The position numbers and the translations under genes were made by a program. Source: an uncultured Bacteroidales bacterium (GTDB lineage: Bacteria; Bacteroidota; Bacteroidia; Bacteroidales; UBA932). Taken from it: a DNA stretch of 42,147 nt. The stretch covers positions 1-42,147 of the forward strand of contig CAJOLS010000002.1 of the NCBI GenBank assembly GCA_905235535.1. Direction: 5' to 3'. Shown here piece after piece: positions 19,326-28,598 of this stretch. The notes beneath the pieces are model-generated. The model was not told the DNA's origin, ran no database searches, and worked only from the letters and a program-made list of their open reading frames with translations. Each line of letters opens with the position of its first letter. The stretch's first letter is position 1.

Positions 19326-19333
19326 CAAAGATA
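19326..19333 (-). promoter_or_regulatory. Candidate -7 box (TATCTTTG) 7 nt from start codon
   Basis: CAAAGATA on plus strand; ATG at 19318. Confidence 0.5.
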
Positions 19334-19421
19334 CGAAATATTTGGAAACAATCTGCCATTTTGTCAGTTAATTGAGGAGGGAACAGAGATTGAAGAACCG
19401 GAAGGCAAAGGAGATTGAACT

Positions 19422-21584
19422 ATGAACGAAAACAATAACAGCAACTTTTTGGAACGCTTTGCGATTAACCTCAACGAGCGGGCGTCGCAGGGCAAGTTGG
19501 ATCCGGTGATAGGCCGGGACGACGAAATCCGGCGCGTGCTGCAAATCCTGAGCAGGCGCACCAAGAACAACCCCATCCTGGTGGGCGAGCCCGGCGTGGG
19601 CAAGACCGCCATCTCCGAAGGCATTGCCCAGAACATCGTGAACGGGCAGGTGCCGGAAAACCTGAAATCCAAGAAAGTCTATTCCCTGGACATGGGCGCC
19701 CTTATCGCGGGCGCAAAATATCAAGGTGAGTTTGAGGAGCGTCTCAAGGGTGTCGTGAAAGAAGTGGTGGACAGCGCGGGGGAAATCATCCTTTTCATCG
19801 ACGAAATCCATACCCTGGTGGGCGCAGGCCGTTCTTCCGGCGCCATGGATGCCTCCAACATCCTGAAGCCGGCGCTGGCCCGCGGAGAGCTGCGCACCAT
19901 CGGCAGCACCACCCTGGACGAATACCAGAAGTACTTTGAGGCCGACAAGGCCCTGGAGCGCCGTTTCCAGATGGTGATGGTGGACGAGCCGTCGCCCGCA
20001 GAGAGCATTGCCATCCTGAGGGGCCTGAAGGAGCGCTACGAGAACCACCACAAGGTGCGCATCGAGGACGACGCCCTCATTGCCGCCGTGAACCTCTCGC
20101 ACAGGTATATCACCTCCCGCTTCCTGCCGGACAAGGCCATCGACCTGGTGGACGAGGCGGCCTCCAAGCTGCGTCTGGAGATGAATTCCGTGCCGGAACC
20201 CATCGACAACCTCAATTCCGCCATCCGGCAGAAAGAGATTGAGCGGGAGGCCATCAAGCGCGAAGGCGTATCGGCCAAACTGGAAAAACTGGAGGCCGAA
20301 CTGAAAGACCTGCAGGCGCAGCGGGACGTGCTCATGAAGCGCTGGAACGAGGAAAAGGACACCCTGGGAGGCCTGCAGACGGCCCGTCAGGAGCTGGAAG
20401 ATCTGAGTCTTCAGGCCAGGACGGCCGAGCGCAACGGAGATTATGCCCGCGTGGCAGAAATCCGTTACGGCAAGATGGCCGCCACCCAGAAGAGGATTGA
20501 CGAGCTCACCGCCAAGGCGGAATCCATCAAGAACCCCCTTGTGACAGAGGCGGTTACCCCGGAAGACATTGCCGAAGTGGTGGCCAAGTGGACCGGCATT
20601 CCCGTGAAGCGCATGATGGAAAGCGAGAAGGAAAAGCTCCTCCGCATGGAGGCGGAGCTGCACCGGCGCGTAGTGGGCCAGGACGAGGCCATCCGGGCCG
20701 TGGCCGATGCCGTACGCCGGAGCCGCGCAGGCCTTTCCAACGAAAAACGTCCCATCGGCTCCTTCCTCTTCATGGGCACCACCGGCGTGGGCAAGACGGA
20801 ACTGGCCAAGGCGCTGGCCGCCTTCCTGTTCAACGACGAGAACATGATGACCCGTATCGACATGAGCGAATACCAGGAGCGGCACACCGTTTCCCGCCTC
20901 GTGGGTGCGCCTCCGGGATACGTGGGGTACGACGAGGGCGGCCAGCTCACCGAGGCCGTGCGCCGCAAACCCTATTCCGTGGTGCTGCTGGACGAGATTG
21001 AAAAAGCCCACCCGGACGTGTTCAACGTGCTTTTGCAGGTTTTGGACGACGGCCGCCTCACGGACAACAAGGGCCGCACCGTGGACTTCAAGAACACCCT
21101 CCTCATCATGACGTCCAACGCCGGGGCCGACATTATCCAGAGCTATATGGAGAAGCTGCCGGAAGTGAACGGAGTGGACATGCAGGCCATCGCCACCCGC
21201 CGCAGCCTGCTGGACGAGTGCCGGGGGAAGGTGTTGGACGTGCTCAAGATGACCGTCCGTCCGGAATTCCTGAACCGTATAGACGAGATCATCATGTTTG
21301 ACCCGCTCACCAAGGCCGATATCCGCGATATCCTGCACATCCAGGAAGAGGAACTGCAGCACAAGCTGGCCGAAAGCGGCGTTTCCCTGGCCTTCACCCC
21401 GGCCTTCGAGGACCACATGGTGGAGCACGGCTATGACCCCGCCTACGGCGCCCGTCCCGTGAAACGCCTGATGCAGAGGGAACTGGTGAACCTTCTGGCC
21501 AAGAACATCCTGGAAGGCGCCATCCACAAGGACTCCACCGTCACGGTGGACGTAAGCGGCGGGGAAGTGGTTGTCCGCAATTAG
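19422..21584 (+). CDS. clpB: ClpB-type AAA+ disaggregase lacking the N-terminal domain
   Basis: Two AAA modules ([24 protein letters not shown]) with ClpB-like coiled-coil M domain between; begins directly at '[34 protein letters not shown]'. Confidence 0.88.
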   Translation: MNENNNSNFLERFAINLNERASQGKLDPVIGRDDEIRRVLQILSRRTKNNPILVGEPGVGKTAISEGIAQNIVNGQVPENLKSKKVYSLDMGALIAGAKYQGEFEERLKGVVKEVVDSAGEIILFIDEIHTLVGAGRSSGAMDASNILKPALARGELRTIGSTTLDEYQKYFEADKALERRFQMVMVDEPSPAESIAILRGLKERYENHHKVRIEDDALIAAVNLSHRYITSRFLPDKAIDLVDEAASKLRLEMNSVPEPIDNLNSAIRQKEIEREAIKREGVSAKLEKLEAELKDLQAQRDVLMKRWNEEKDTLGGLQTARQELEDLSLQARTAERNGDYARVAEIRYGKMAATQKRIDELTAKAESIKNPLVTEAVTPEDIAEVVAKWTGIPVKRMMESEKEKLLRMEAELHRRVVGQDEAIRAVADAVRRSRAGLSNEKRPIGSFLFMGTTGVGKTELAKALAAFLFNDENMMTRIDMSEYQERHTVSRLVGAPPGYVGYDEGGQLTEAVRRKPYSVVLLDEIEKAHPDVFNVLLQVLDDGRLTDNKGRTVDFKNTLLIMTSNAGADIIQSYMEKLPEVNGVDMQAIATRRSLLDECRGKVLDVLKMTVRPEFLNRIDEIIMFDPLTKADIRDILHIQEEELQHKLAESGVSLAFTPAFEDHMVEHGYDPAYGARPVKRLMQRELVNLLAKNILEGAIHKDSTVTVDVSGGEVVVRN

Positions 21585-21606
21585 AGTCTTTGCAAAAATA
21601 TCCGTT

Positions 21607-22857
21607 ATGAAAAAAATTTTTTCGCTTTGCCTTTTCATCCTCCTCTGCACGCTGGGATACGCCCAGACAGATTCCAAGGCGGCCCTGATGGCCGATATCG
21701 AGCGTGCCGGCGGCGTGCATTACCTCTATCCCACGAATCAGCCGGCTCCCACATCGGCCCCCAAGGGCTATAAAGCCTTCTATGTGAGTCATATAGGCCG
21801 ACATGGGGCACGTTATGCCCTGGGCGGCAGCGTGTATGAGGAGCAGCTGGCCGTCTGGACCAGGGGGCATGAGAAAGGGTGGCTCACCCCCTCAGGCGAA
21901 GCTTTTTACCAGGCCTATAAGGATTTTTATCCCGCCATCGCCCTCCGGGAAGGAAACCTTACCCGCAAGGGCCAGGGCCAGCACCGCTACATCGCCGGCC
22001 AGATTTATAGGAACTATCCCTCCGTCTTCAAAGGAAAAACCCATGCGGAGGCCGTTTCCACCGTTTCCCATCGCGTAATCGTAAGCATGTTCTCCTTTTT
22101 GAGCGAGCTGGACAACCTGGACAGGGACTTCACCTTCGGGGCCGATTACGGGCAGCCCTACCAGAGCTACCTGCTGCCGGATGTCATCGATTCCGGGGCC
22201 GAGCGCCACGGAGATGCCGAAGTCAAGTTCAACCGGTTCCGGGATCAGGTGCTGGACCTGGATGCCATGCTGGGCAAATGGTTCACCCGGCCGGATTCCC
22301 TGGTAAGCAATAAGTATAAGTTCTGTTTCGACCTCCATACCGTGGTTTCCACACTGGACAACACGGACGCTCCCGTGGTTCCCGAAGCCCTGTACGGCGT
22401 ATTTACTCCTGAGGAGCGCTACCAGCTGTGGAGAGTGAACAACTTCCGCGACTACCAGCTCCTGGGCCGCTCCCCGGATACGGAAAACCTGCGGATGAAG
22501 GCCATGCAGGCCCTCCTGAAGGATTTTGTGGAAAAGGCCGATGAGGACATGCGCACCGGAGGGGTGCAGCTTCGCCTGCGCTTTGGCCACGACTCCACCC
22601 TCATGCCCCTGCTGTCCCTGATGGACGTAAACGGAATGGGCGCCGTCATCGAAGACCCCGGCGAAGTGGAGAAGTACTGGCAGAACTACAACATCCCTAT
22701 GGCCTGCAACTTGCAGCTGGTCTTTTTCAAAAGCAAAAAGAACCCGGACATCCTGGTCCAGGTTCTTCTGAATGGCGTTGAGGCTTCCCTTCCTATCCCC
22801 CAGGTTTGCCCCGGGTTCTATAGCTGGAAGGATTTCAAAGCCTATTATATAAGGTAA
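21607..22857 (+). CDS. Exported histidine phosphatase (branch 2, MINPP/phytase-like)
   Basis: Signal peptide MKKIFSLCLFILLCTLGYAQ; 'YVSHIGRHGARYALGG' RHGxR motif; distal 'RFGHDSTLMPLLSLM' HD motif. Confidence 0.82.
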   Translation: MKKIFSLCLFILLCTLGYAQTDSKAALMADIERAGGVHYLYPTNQPAPTSAPKGYKAFYVSHIGRHGARYALGGSVYEEQLAVWTRGHEKGWLTPSGEAFYQAYKDFYPAIALREGNLTRKGQGQHRYIAGQIYRNYPSVFKGKTHAEAVSTVSHRVIVSMFSFLSELDNLDRDFTFGADYGQPYQSYLLPDVIDSGAERHGDAEVKFNRFRDQVLDLDAMLGKWFTRPDSLVSNKYKFCFDLHTVVSTLDNTDAPVVPEALYGVFTPEERYQLWRVNNFRDYQLLGRSPDTENLRMKAMQALLKDFVEKADEDMRTGGVQLRLRFGHDSTLMPLLSLMDVNGMGAVIEDPGEVEKYWQNYNIPMACNLQLVFFKSKKNPDILVQVLLNGVEASLPIPQVCPGFYSWKDFKAYYIR

Positions 22858-22867
22858 ACCTCCAGGC

Positions 22868-23902
22868 TTACACTTCCGTGGCGGTGGCGAATTCTCCCAG
22901 GAAGCGCATGTCGTTCTCAAAGTAGTGGCGGAGGTCATTCACCTGCCACTTGAGCATGGCAATGCGCTCTACACCCATACCGAAGGCGAAGCCGCTGTAT
23001 TCGTTGGGATCTATGCCGCTGGCCTTGAGCACGTTGGGATCTACCATGCCGCAGCCCATAATCTCCAGCCAGCCGGTTCCCTTGCAGATGTTGCAGCCCT
23101 TGCCGTGGCAAATGTTGCAACTGACGTCCACCTCTGCGGAAGGTTCCGTGAAGGGGAAGTAGGAAGGACGCATGCGGATTTGGGTCTCAGGGCCGAACAT
23201 CTCGCGGGCAAAGAGCAGGATGGCCTGCTTAAGGTCTGCGAAAGTGACATCCTTATCTATATATAGGCCTTCCACCTGGTGGAAAATGCAGTGGGCGCGG
23301 GCCGATATGGCCTCGTTGCGGAACACACGGCCGGGGCATACCACGCGGATGGGCAGGGGCTGCTTTTCCATGGTACGCACCTGCACGGAAGAGGTGTGGG
23401 TTCTCAGAAGAAGCGGATTAACATGCCCGGTGCTCACGAAAAAGGTGTCCTGCATTTCGCGGGCCGGGTGGTTGGGCGGGAAGTTCAGGGCCTCGAACAC
23501 GTGGTAGTCGTCTTCGATTTCCGGGCCTTCGGCCACATCGTATCCGAATTTGCGGAAGATGTCCACAATCTGCTGGCGCACAATGGATACCGGATGGCGG
23601 GAACCCAGCGGGAAGGAATCTCCCGGCATGGAAAGGTCTTCCTTGGGGGCCTGGGCCACTTCGCTTTCTTCCACGGAGAACTTGAGCTCCTCGATGCGGG
23701 CGTTGGCGGCCTTCTTGAGCTCGTTCAGTTTCTGGCCGTACTCCCTCTTGAGTTCGGGAGCCACGGTGCGGAACTGCTCCATCAGGGCGGTTACTTCACC
23801 CTTCTTTCCCAGGAAGCGGATACGGGCTTCCTCCACCTCTTTCTGGCTGGCCGCCTTCAGGCCGGCCAACTCTTTCATGATTTGTTCAATCGCTTCTTTC
23901 AT
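22868..23902 (-). CDS. pheS: Phenylalanine--tRNA ligase alpha subunit
   Basis: 'GSRHPVSIVRQQIVDIFRKFGYDVAEGPEIEDDYHVFEALNFPPNHPAREMQDTFFV', 'GFAFGMGVERIAMLKW'. Confidence 0.97.
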   Translation of the reverse strand: MKEAIEQIMKELAGLKAASQKEVEEARIRFLGKKGEVTALMEQFRTVAPELKREYGQKLNELKKAANARIEELKFSVEESEVAQAPKEDLSMPGDSFPLGSRHPVSIVRQQIVDIFRKFGYDVAEGPEIEDDYHVFEALNFPPNHPAREMQDTFFVSTGHVNPLLLRTHTSSVQVRTMEKQPLPIRVVCPGRVFRNEAISARAHCIFHQVEGLYIDKDVTFADLKQAILLFAREMFGPETQIRMRPSYFPFTEPSAEVDVSCNICHGKGCNICKGTGWLEIMGCGMVDPNVLKASGIDPNEYSGFAFGMGVERIAMLKWQVNDLRHYFENDMRFLGEFATATEV

Positions 23903-23904
23903 TC

Positions 23905-24321
23905 CTATTTTCTCTTTTTATTTCTCTTGTCCCGGGCTTCCTGGGCGCGTTTTCCGCCGTTTTTCCAGTACTTGGCCCACTGCTCGGGCGTGAAGATGCG
24001 CTTGTAGGTATCGTCCATCTGCTGCATCCATTTATCCTGCACGTTTACATACAAGTCTGCATTTTCCACCTTGGCGGTCTGCAGTTTCTCCAGCTCTTCG
24101 TTCAGGGCCCTGATGTCGTGGGTCAGGGTGGAATCCACATAGAATTCCTGCCAGTACTCCAGTTGCAGCATGTTGCTCAGGCGCCGCACCTCCTTGTCCA
24201 CGAATTCCAGCATCTGCTTCTCCCTTTCTTCGGGGGTTTGCTGCTGGCCGCCCTGGGCCCGGGCTATAAACGCCGAAAGGCACAAAGCAAGCGTGAGGCT
24301 CAAAAAATGATAAATTTTCAT
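23905..24321 (-). CDS. Exported helical hypothetical protein
   Basis: Signal peptide MKIYHFLSLTLALCLSAFIARAQ; charged helical body; 'YKRIFTPEQWAKYWKNGGKRAQEARDKRNKKRK'. Confidence 0.7.
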   Translation of the reverse strand: MKIYHFLSLTLALCLSAFIARAQGGQQQTPEEREKQMLEFVDKEVRRLSNMLQLEYWQEFYVDSTLTHDIRALNEELEKLQTAKVENADLYVNVQDKWMQQMDDTYKRIFTPEQWAKYWKNGGKRAQEARDKRNKKRK

Positions 24322-24383
24322 ACCTTTGTAGTCTGAACTCAACCTACAAAATTACGCAATAATTCGAAAAAGCCCAAAATACC

Positions 24384-26168
24384 ATGAGAAAATCGCTTTT
24401 GAAAGCCCTTGTGGCCTCTGCCGCCCTGCTGGGTTCCCTGGATGCCCGCCCCTGCACCAACGTCATCATTACCCGGGGTGCCAGCACGGACGGTTCCGTC
24501 CTGGTTTCCTATGCGGCCGATTCCCATACCCTTTACGGGGAGCTTTACTACAAGCCGGCCAAAGACTGGAAGAAAGGCAGCCAAATCCAGATTTTCGACT
24601 GGGATACCCAGAGGCCCCTGGCCCGGATTCCCCAGATGGCCCATACCTACCAGACCGTGGGCAACATGAACGAGTTCCAGCTCATCATAACGGAAACCAC
24701 CTGGGGCGGCCGGCCGGAGCTGGAAGACAAGACCGGCGGAATAGATTACGGTTCCCTTATCTATATTACCCTGCAGCGCGCCAAGACGGCCCGCGAGGCC
24801 ATTGACGTCATCGTGAAGCTGGCCAATGAATACGGCTACGCCTCCGAGGGGGAGACCTTCTCCATTGCCGACAAGAACGAAGCCTGGATCATGGAGCTCA
24901 TCGGCAAGGGCATGGACCTGAGGAACGGAAAGAACGTGGAGAAAGGCATTGTCTGGGTGGCCCGCCGCGTGCCGGACGGGGCCATCTGTGCCCATGCCAA
25001 CCAGGCCCGCATAGGGAAATTCCCCCTCTACGACCGTGAGAACTGCCTCTATGCCCCGGACGTGATTTCCTTCGCCCGCCGCAAGGGCTATTTCTCCGGC
25101 GAGGACCGGGATTTCAGTTTCAAGAAAGCTTATGCTCCCCTGGATTTCGGCACTGTCCGCGGCTGTGACGCCCGTGTCTGGAGCGCCTTCAACATCCTTA
25201 CGGACGGCTGGTTCTCCTTCTACGACGAGAACGGGGACGCCGTTACCCGCGACGCTTATTCATATCTGGACTACGTGATGGGCCGGGACTTGGAAGGGGA
25301 CATGCCCCTTTTCGTATTTCCCCGCAAAAAGGCCGGCGTGAAAGATGTGGCCGATGTCATGAGGGACCACTACGAGGGCACGCCCATGGATATGACCCAG
25401 GACATCGGAGCCGGCGGCAACGCCCTCCCTTACCGCTGGCGTCCCATGGAATTCACCGTAGAGGGAAAGACCTATGTGAACGAGCGTGCCATCGCCACCC
25501 AGCAAACCGGTTTCTGGATGGTGGGCCAGGCCCGCAACTACGTCCCCGACGTAGTGGGCGGAATCCTCTGGTTTGGAACCGACGATGCCGCCACCTCCTA
25601 TCTTACCCCCATCTACACCAGCGTTTCCAAAGTGCCCGAGTGCTTCCGGGAAGGGAACGGAGACCGCCTGCACTATTCTCCCACTTCCTCCTTCTGGCTT
25701 AACAACCGCATTTCCAACGCCTGCTACAAGATGTACAACCAGATGGCCCCTTATGTCCGCTCCCGGGTGGACGCCTTCGAGATGGACCAGATGGAGCGCC
25801 GTACCCATTCCGTGGACAGCATGGCCGTGGTCATGTACAACCAGGTGGTGGTAAAACTGCAGAAGAAACTGAGCTCCAAGCACGACGTCATGATTTCTTC
25901 CAAGCCCTTCTCCAAGATTGTGAACTATGTCACGGATTACACTCTGGAAACCGCCGGCAAACAGTTCTCTTCCTGGCAGGAGCTGGAGGTGGAGCTGCTG
26001 GTGAAGTTCATGGACGGCAATGTGGTGCCCCAGGACAGGGAAGGCCGCTTTGTACATTCCCGTTACTCGGAAGGAATGCCCGAAAAGGTGTCCCAGCCCG
26101 GTTATACGGAGCTTTGGAAGGAGACCGTGGCCCGGGAACATGGGGATGTCATAGCCGTTCCGCAGTAG
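24384..26168 (+). CDS. Peptidase C69 family (dipeptidase, Ntn hydrolase)
   Basis: 'ARPCTNVIITRGASTDGSVLVSYAADSHTLYGELYY', 'EFQLIITETTWGGRPEL...GGIDYGSLIYITLQRAKTAREAI'. Confidence 0.9.
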   Translation: MRKSLLKALVASAALLGSLDARPCTNVIITRGASTDGSVLVSYAADSHTLYGELYYKPAKDWKKGSQIQIFDWDTQRPLARIPQMAHTYQTVGNMNEFQLIITETTWGGRPELEDKTGGIDYGSLIYITLQRAKTAREAIDVIVKLANEYGYASEGETFSIADKNEAWIMELIGKGMDLRNGKNVEKGIVWVARRVPDGAICAHANQARIGKFPLYDRENCLYAPDVISFARRKGYFSGEDRDFSFKKAYAPLDFGTVRGCDARVWSAFNILTDGWFSFYDENGDAVTRDAYSYLDYVMGRDLEGDMPLFVFPRKKAGVKDVADVMRDHYEGTPMDMTQDIGAGGNALPYRWRPMEFTVEGKTYVNERAIATQQTGFWMVGQARNYVPDVVGGILWFGTDDAATSYLTPIYTSVSKVPECFREGNGDRLHYSPTSSFWLNNRISNACYKMYNQMAPYVRSRVDAFEMDQMERRTHSVDSMAVVMYNQVVVKLQKKLSSKHDVMISSKPFSKIVNYVTDYTLETAGKQFSSWQELEVELLVKFMDGNVVPQDREGRFVHSRYSEGMPEKVSQPGYTELWKETVAREHGDVIAVPQ

Positions 26169-26206
26169 AAAAAACTCTACAAAAACCTAACATGGCTCTG
26201 TCGAAC

Positions 26207-26237
26207 TTTGTTTTCATGTAAACAATGGCTACCTTTG
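26207..26237 (+). promoter_or_regulatory. -33/-7 promoter of the phosphate locus
   Basis: TTTG (26207-26210), N19, TACCTTTG (26230-26237); ATG of DUF47 gene at 26261. Confidence 0.7.
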
Positions 26238-26260
26238 GTTCACAAAGACAGCCACATTGC

Positions 26261-26923
26261 ATGAAACTATTTGGAATTTTCTCTACAAGCCGCGCAAAAT
26301 TGTTTGCAGAATCTGTGGACAAACTCCTCAACACCATAGATACTGCATTGATACTCTTTAAAGAAGGGGTGCGCAGCTACCTCTACAATGATGCGGAAAG
26401 TTTTTCCCAAAGCCTCTCTGCCATGGCCACGGCCGAGACAGAGGCCGGCGTGCTGCGCAGAGACATAGAAAACATGCTTTATTCCCGGGGGTCCCTCATC
26501 CGCTACAGGGGAGATATCATGCGTCTGCTGGAAAGATACAACCATATCCTCTCCATCCTGAGCAACGACCTCATCCAGTTTGAGATTGAATCCCCGTCCG
26601 TTCCTGCAGAGCTCAAGAAGGAATTCGTCAAGCTGGCCGAACTGGCTACCCTGGCGGTTGAAACCACCATCCCCGGCACCAAGGCATATTTTTCCAGGCC
26701 GGACCAGGTGAGCGAATCCATCCACCGAGTTTATTTATATGACAAACAGGCTGTCAAACTGTCCCAGTCCATCAAACGCACCGTCTTCCACGACATGGAG
26801 CCCTTGAAACTGAGCGAAAAGTTCCACCTGCGGTATTTTGCCCTTCACATCGAAGACTTGTCCACCGCAGCCGTCAAAGTGGCGGAACAGCTCTCTGTAA
26901 TGTCCATCAAGCGCAGCCTGTAA
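26261..26923 (+). CDS. DUF47 / PhoU-like phosphate transport regulator
   Basis: MKLFGIFSTSRAKLFAESVDKLLNTIDTALILFKEGVRSYL...; helical PhoU-like. ORF-track start 26225 lies upstream of the -7 box, so 26261 is preferred. Confidence 0.82.
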   Translation: MKLFGIFSTSRAKLFAESVDKLLNTIDTALILFKEGVRSYLYNDAESFSQSLSAMATAETEAGVLRRDIENMLYSRGSLIRYRGDIMRLLERYNHILSILSNDLIQFEIESPSVPAELKKEFVKLAELATLAVETTIPGTKAYFSRPDQVSESIHRVYLYDKQAVKLSQSIKRTVFHDMEPLKLSEKFHLRYFALHIEDLSTAAVKVAEQLSVMSIKRSL

Positions 26924-26927
26924 ACGA

Positions 26928-28580
26928 ATGTTCCTCCCGCTGGTTACACTGCTCATTACCCTGTGCGCTTTGGGTATCCCCCTCCTGCTGAGGGAGTTTC
27001 CGGTTGTACTGGGAAGCATCCACGCCTCCGGGGCTTCGGAACGCTGGTCTGTCAAGATTTTGCTGCCGCTTCTGGTCGCAGCGGGCCTCATGGCTCCCTT
27101 TTTCCTGGAAATTCAGGAATGGAACGCCCTTTGGGAGGCCGTTCCCTCCTATGATTTGCCTTCTGCCATAGCCATTGCCGCCGGAACGGCCGCGGCCGTA
27201 ATGATTTCTGCGGTCATCCACCGGAGGACGGCCGTGCCCTATGCTTTCCTGGGGGCCGTCTTTGGAAGCCAGCTCATGGTGAACGGCCGCATAGACCAGC
27301 CTCTGCTGCTGGGGCTGGCGGGCACCTGGGTGGCAGCCCCCCTGCTGTGCGGCTTCCTCAGCGCCCTTTTGTCGGCCCTCCTGCACAGGTATGCAAGCCG
27401 TAAGGGACGTCACCTGGCCATTGTGGACCAGCGGCTCCTGGCGGGTTCCGTTCTGGCCTCCGTGCTCCTGGTGGCCGCCTGGTCCTGGAACCAGGCACCT
27501 ATGCTGGCCATTTTCCCCCGCCAAATCCTGGGAGCCGGCTACTTCCCGGCCCTGCTCATGCTGGGCGTACTCTTTTTCCTCTTTGTCCTGAATGTCCGCC
27601 AGGTGCGCACCCACGCGATGAATCTTTCGGAAAACCAGCTGGACTTCGGCCCCGGTTCCATCCTGGCCATCCTTTTATCCATGGCCTGCTGCTTCGGCCT
27701 TTTCTCCTGGAACGGGATAGAAGTGTTGAGGCTGCAACCGGCACCTTTGAGTGCCAGCGCCCTTTTCGTGGCCGCTTTGACGGGCGTGAGCCTGAGCCGC
27801 CGGGAGGCTGTCATTTCGGATTCCGAAATTCTCCACAGCCTGGCTGCCTGCGCCGCCGCTCCCATCCTGGGTCTTCTGGCCACCTATTGCATAAGCATGA
27901 TCCTGGGGGTGAGTTCCGACAGGGCCGGCGCCACGGACTGGAATGCCCGGCTGCTGCCCACCTTCATCCTGATGGGTGTGGTGGCAGTAACCGCCGCCCT
28001 CTATCTTTACGTTCGCTCCGGCCGCAATGAAAACCGCCGCAGACAGATGCTCCAGGCCCGGGAAGACCAGGTCTATTCCACGCAGAAGTCCCTGTCGGCC
28101 CTGGAGGTGCGCGTGGAAACCAACGAAAAGGATCTTCTTAACAAACTGGATATCAAGAGGAAAGAACTGGTAGATTTTGCCGTGGGCGTAAGCGAGCAGA
28201 AAGCCTTCATGGAGGAGGTGTACACGCAGCTGGCCCAGGCCAAGGAACTGCCTTCCGGGGCGGCCAAAGACCAGGCCCTGGAAGAGATTCTCTCGAAACT
28301 GCGGGAACGGATGTATTTCACCCGGGAAATGAACGACTTCTATGCCCGCACGGAAGTCCTGCACCGGGATTTCAACATGCGCCTGAAGGAAGCCTTCCCG
28401 GACCTCACGGAAGGGGAGCGGAAGCTGGCCAACCTGCTGCGGCAGGGGTTCTCTTCCAAATACATCGCCTCCCTCATGAACATTACTCCCAAAAGTGTGG
28501 AAATCAGCAGGTCCAGGCTGCGTACCAAGCTGGGCTTGAAACGCTCCGACAACCTGGTCCAATATATTAAATCCATATAA
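26928..28580 (+). CDS. PiT-like multi-TM domain fused to coiled coil and LuxR-type HTH
   Basis: N-terminal ~360 aa TM-rich with 'IHRRTAVPYAFLGAVFGSQLM...GTWVAAPLLCGFLSALLSALLHRY', resembling PiT; C-terminal 'LTEGERKLANLLRQGFSSKYIASLMNITPKSVEISRSRLRTKLGL' HTH. Confidence 0.72.
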   Translation: MFLPLVTLLITLCALGIPLLLREFPVVLGSIHASGASERWSVKILLPLLVAAGLMAPFFLEIQEWNALWEAVPSYDLPSAIAIAAGTAAAVMISAVIHRRTAVPYAFLGAVFGSQLMVNGRIDQPLLLGLAGTWVAAPLLCGFLSALLSALLHRYASRKGRHLAIVDQRLLAGSVLASVLLVAAWSWNQAPMLAIFPRQILGAGYFPALLMLGVLFFLFVLNVRQVRTHAMNLSENQLDFGPGSILAILLSMACCFGLFSWNGIEVLRLQPAPLSASALFVAALTGVSLSRREAVISDSEILHSLAACAAAPILGLLATYCISMILGVSSDRAGATDWNARLLPTFILMGVVAVTAALYLYVRSGRNENRRRQMLQAREDQVYSTQKSLSALEVRVETNEKDLLNKLDIKRKELVDFAVGVSEQKAFMEEVYTQLAQAKELPSGAAKDQALEEILSKLRERMYFTREMNDFYARTEVLHRDFNMRLKEAFPDLTEGERKLANLLRQGFSSKYIASLMNITPKSVEISRSRLRTKLGLKRSDNLVQYIKSI

Positions 28581-28598
28581 CCTTTATTAATACTAATT

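Noticed and set aside
19368-21677. 769-aa minus-strand ORF antisense to clpB
   Set aside because: Lies opposite an unmistakable ClpB gene; His/Gly/Val-rich translation is a high-GC shadow of the coding strand.
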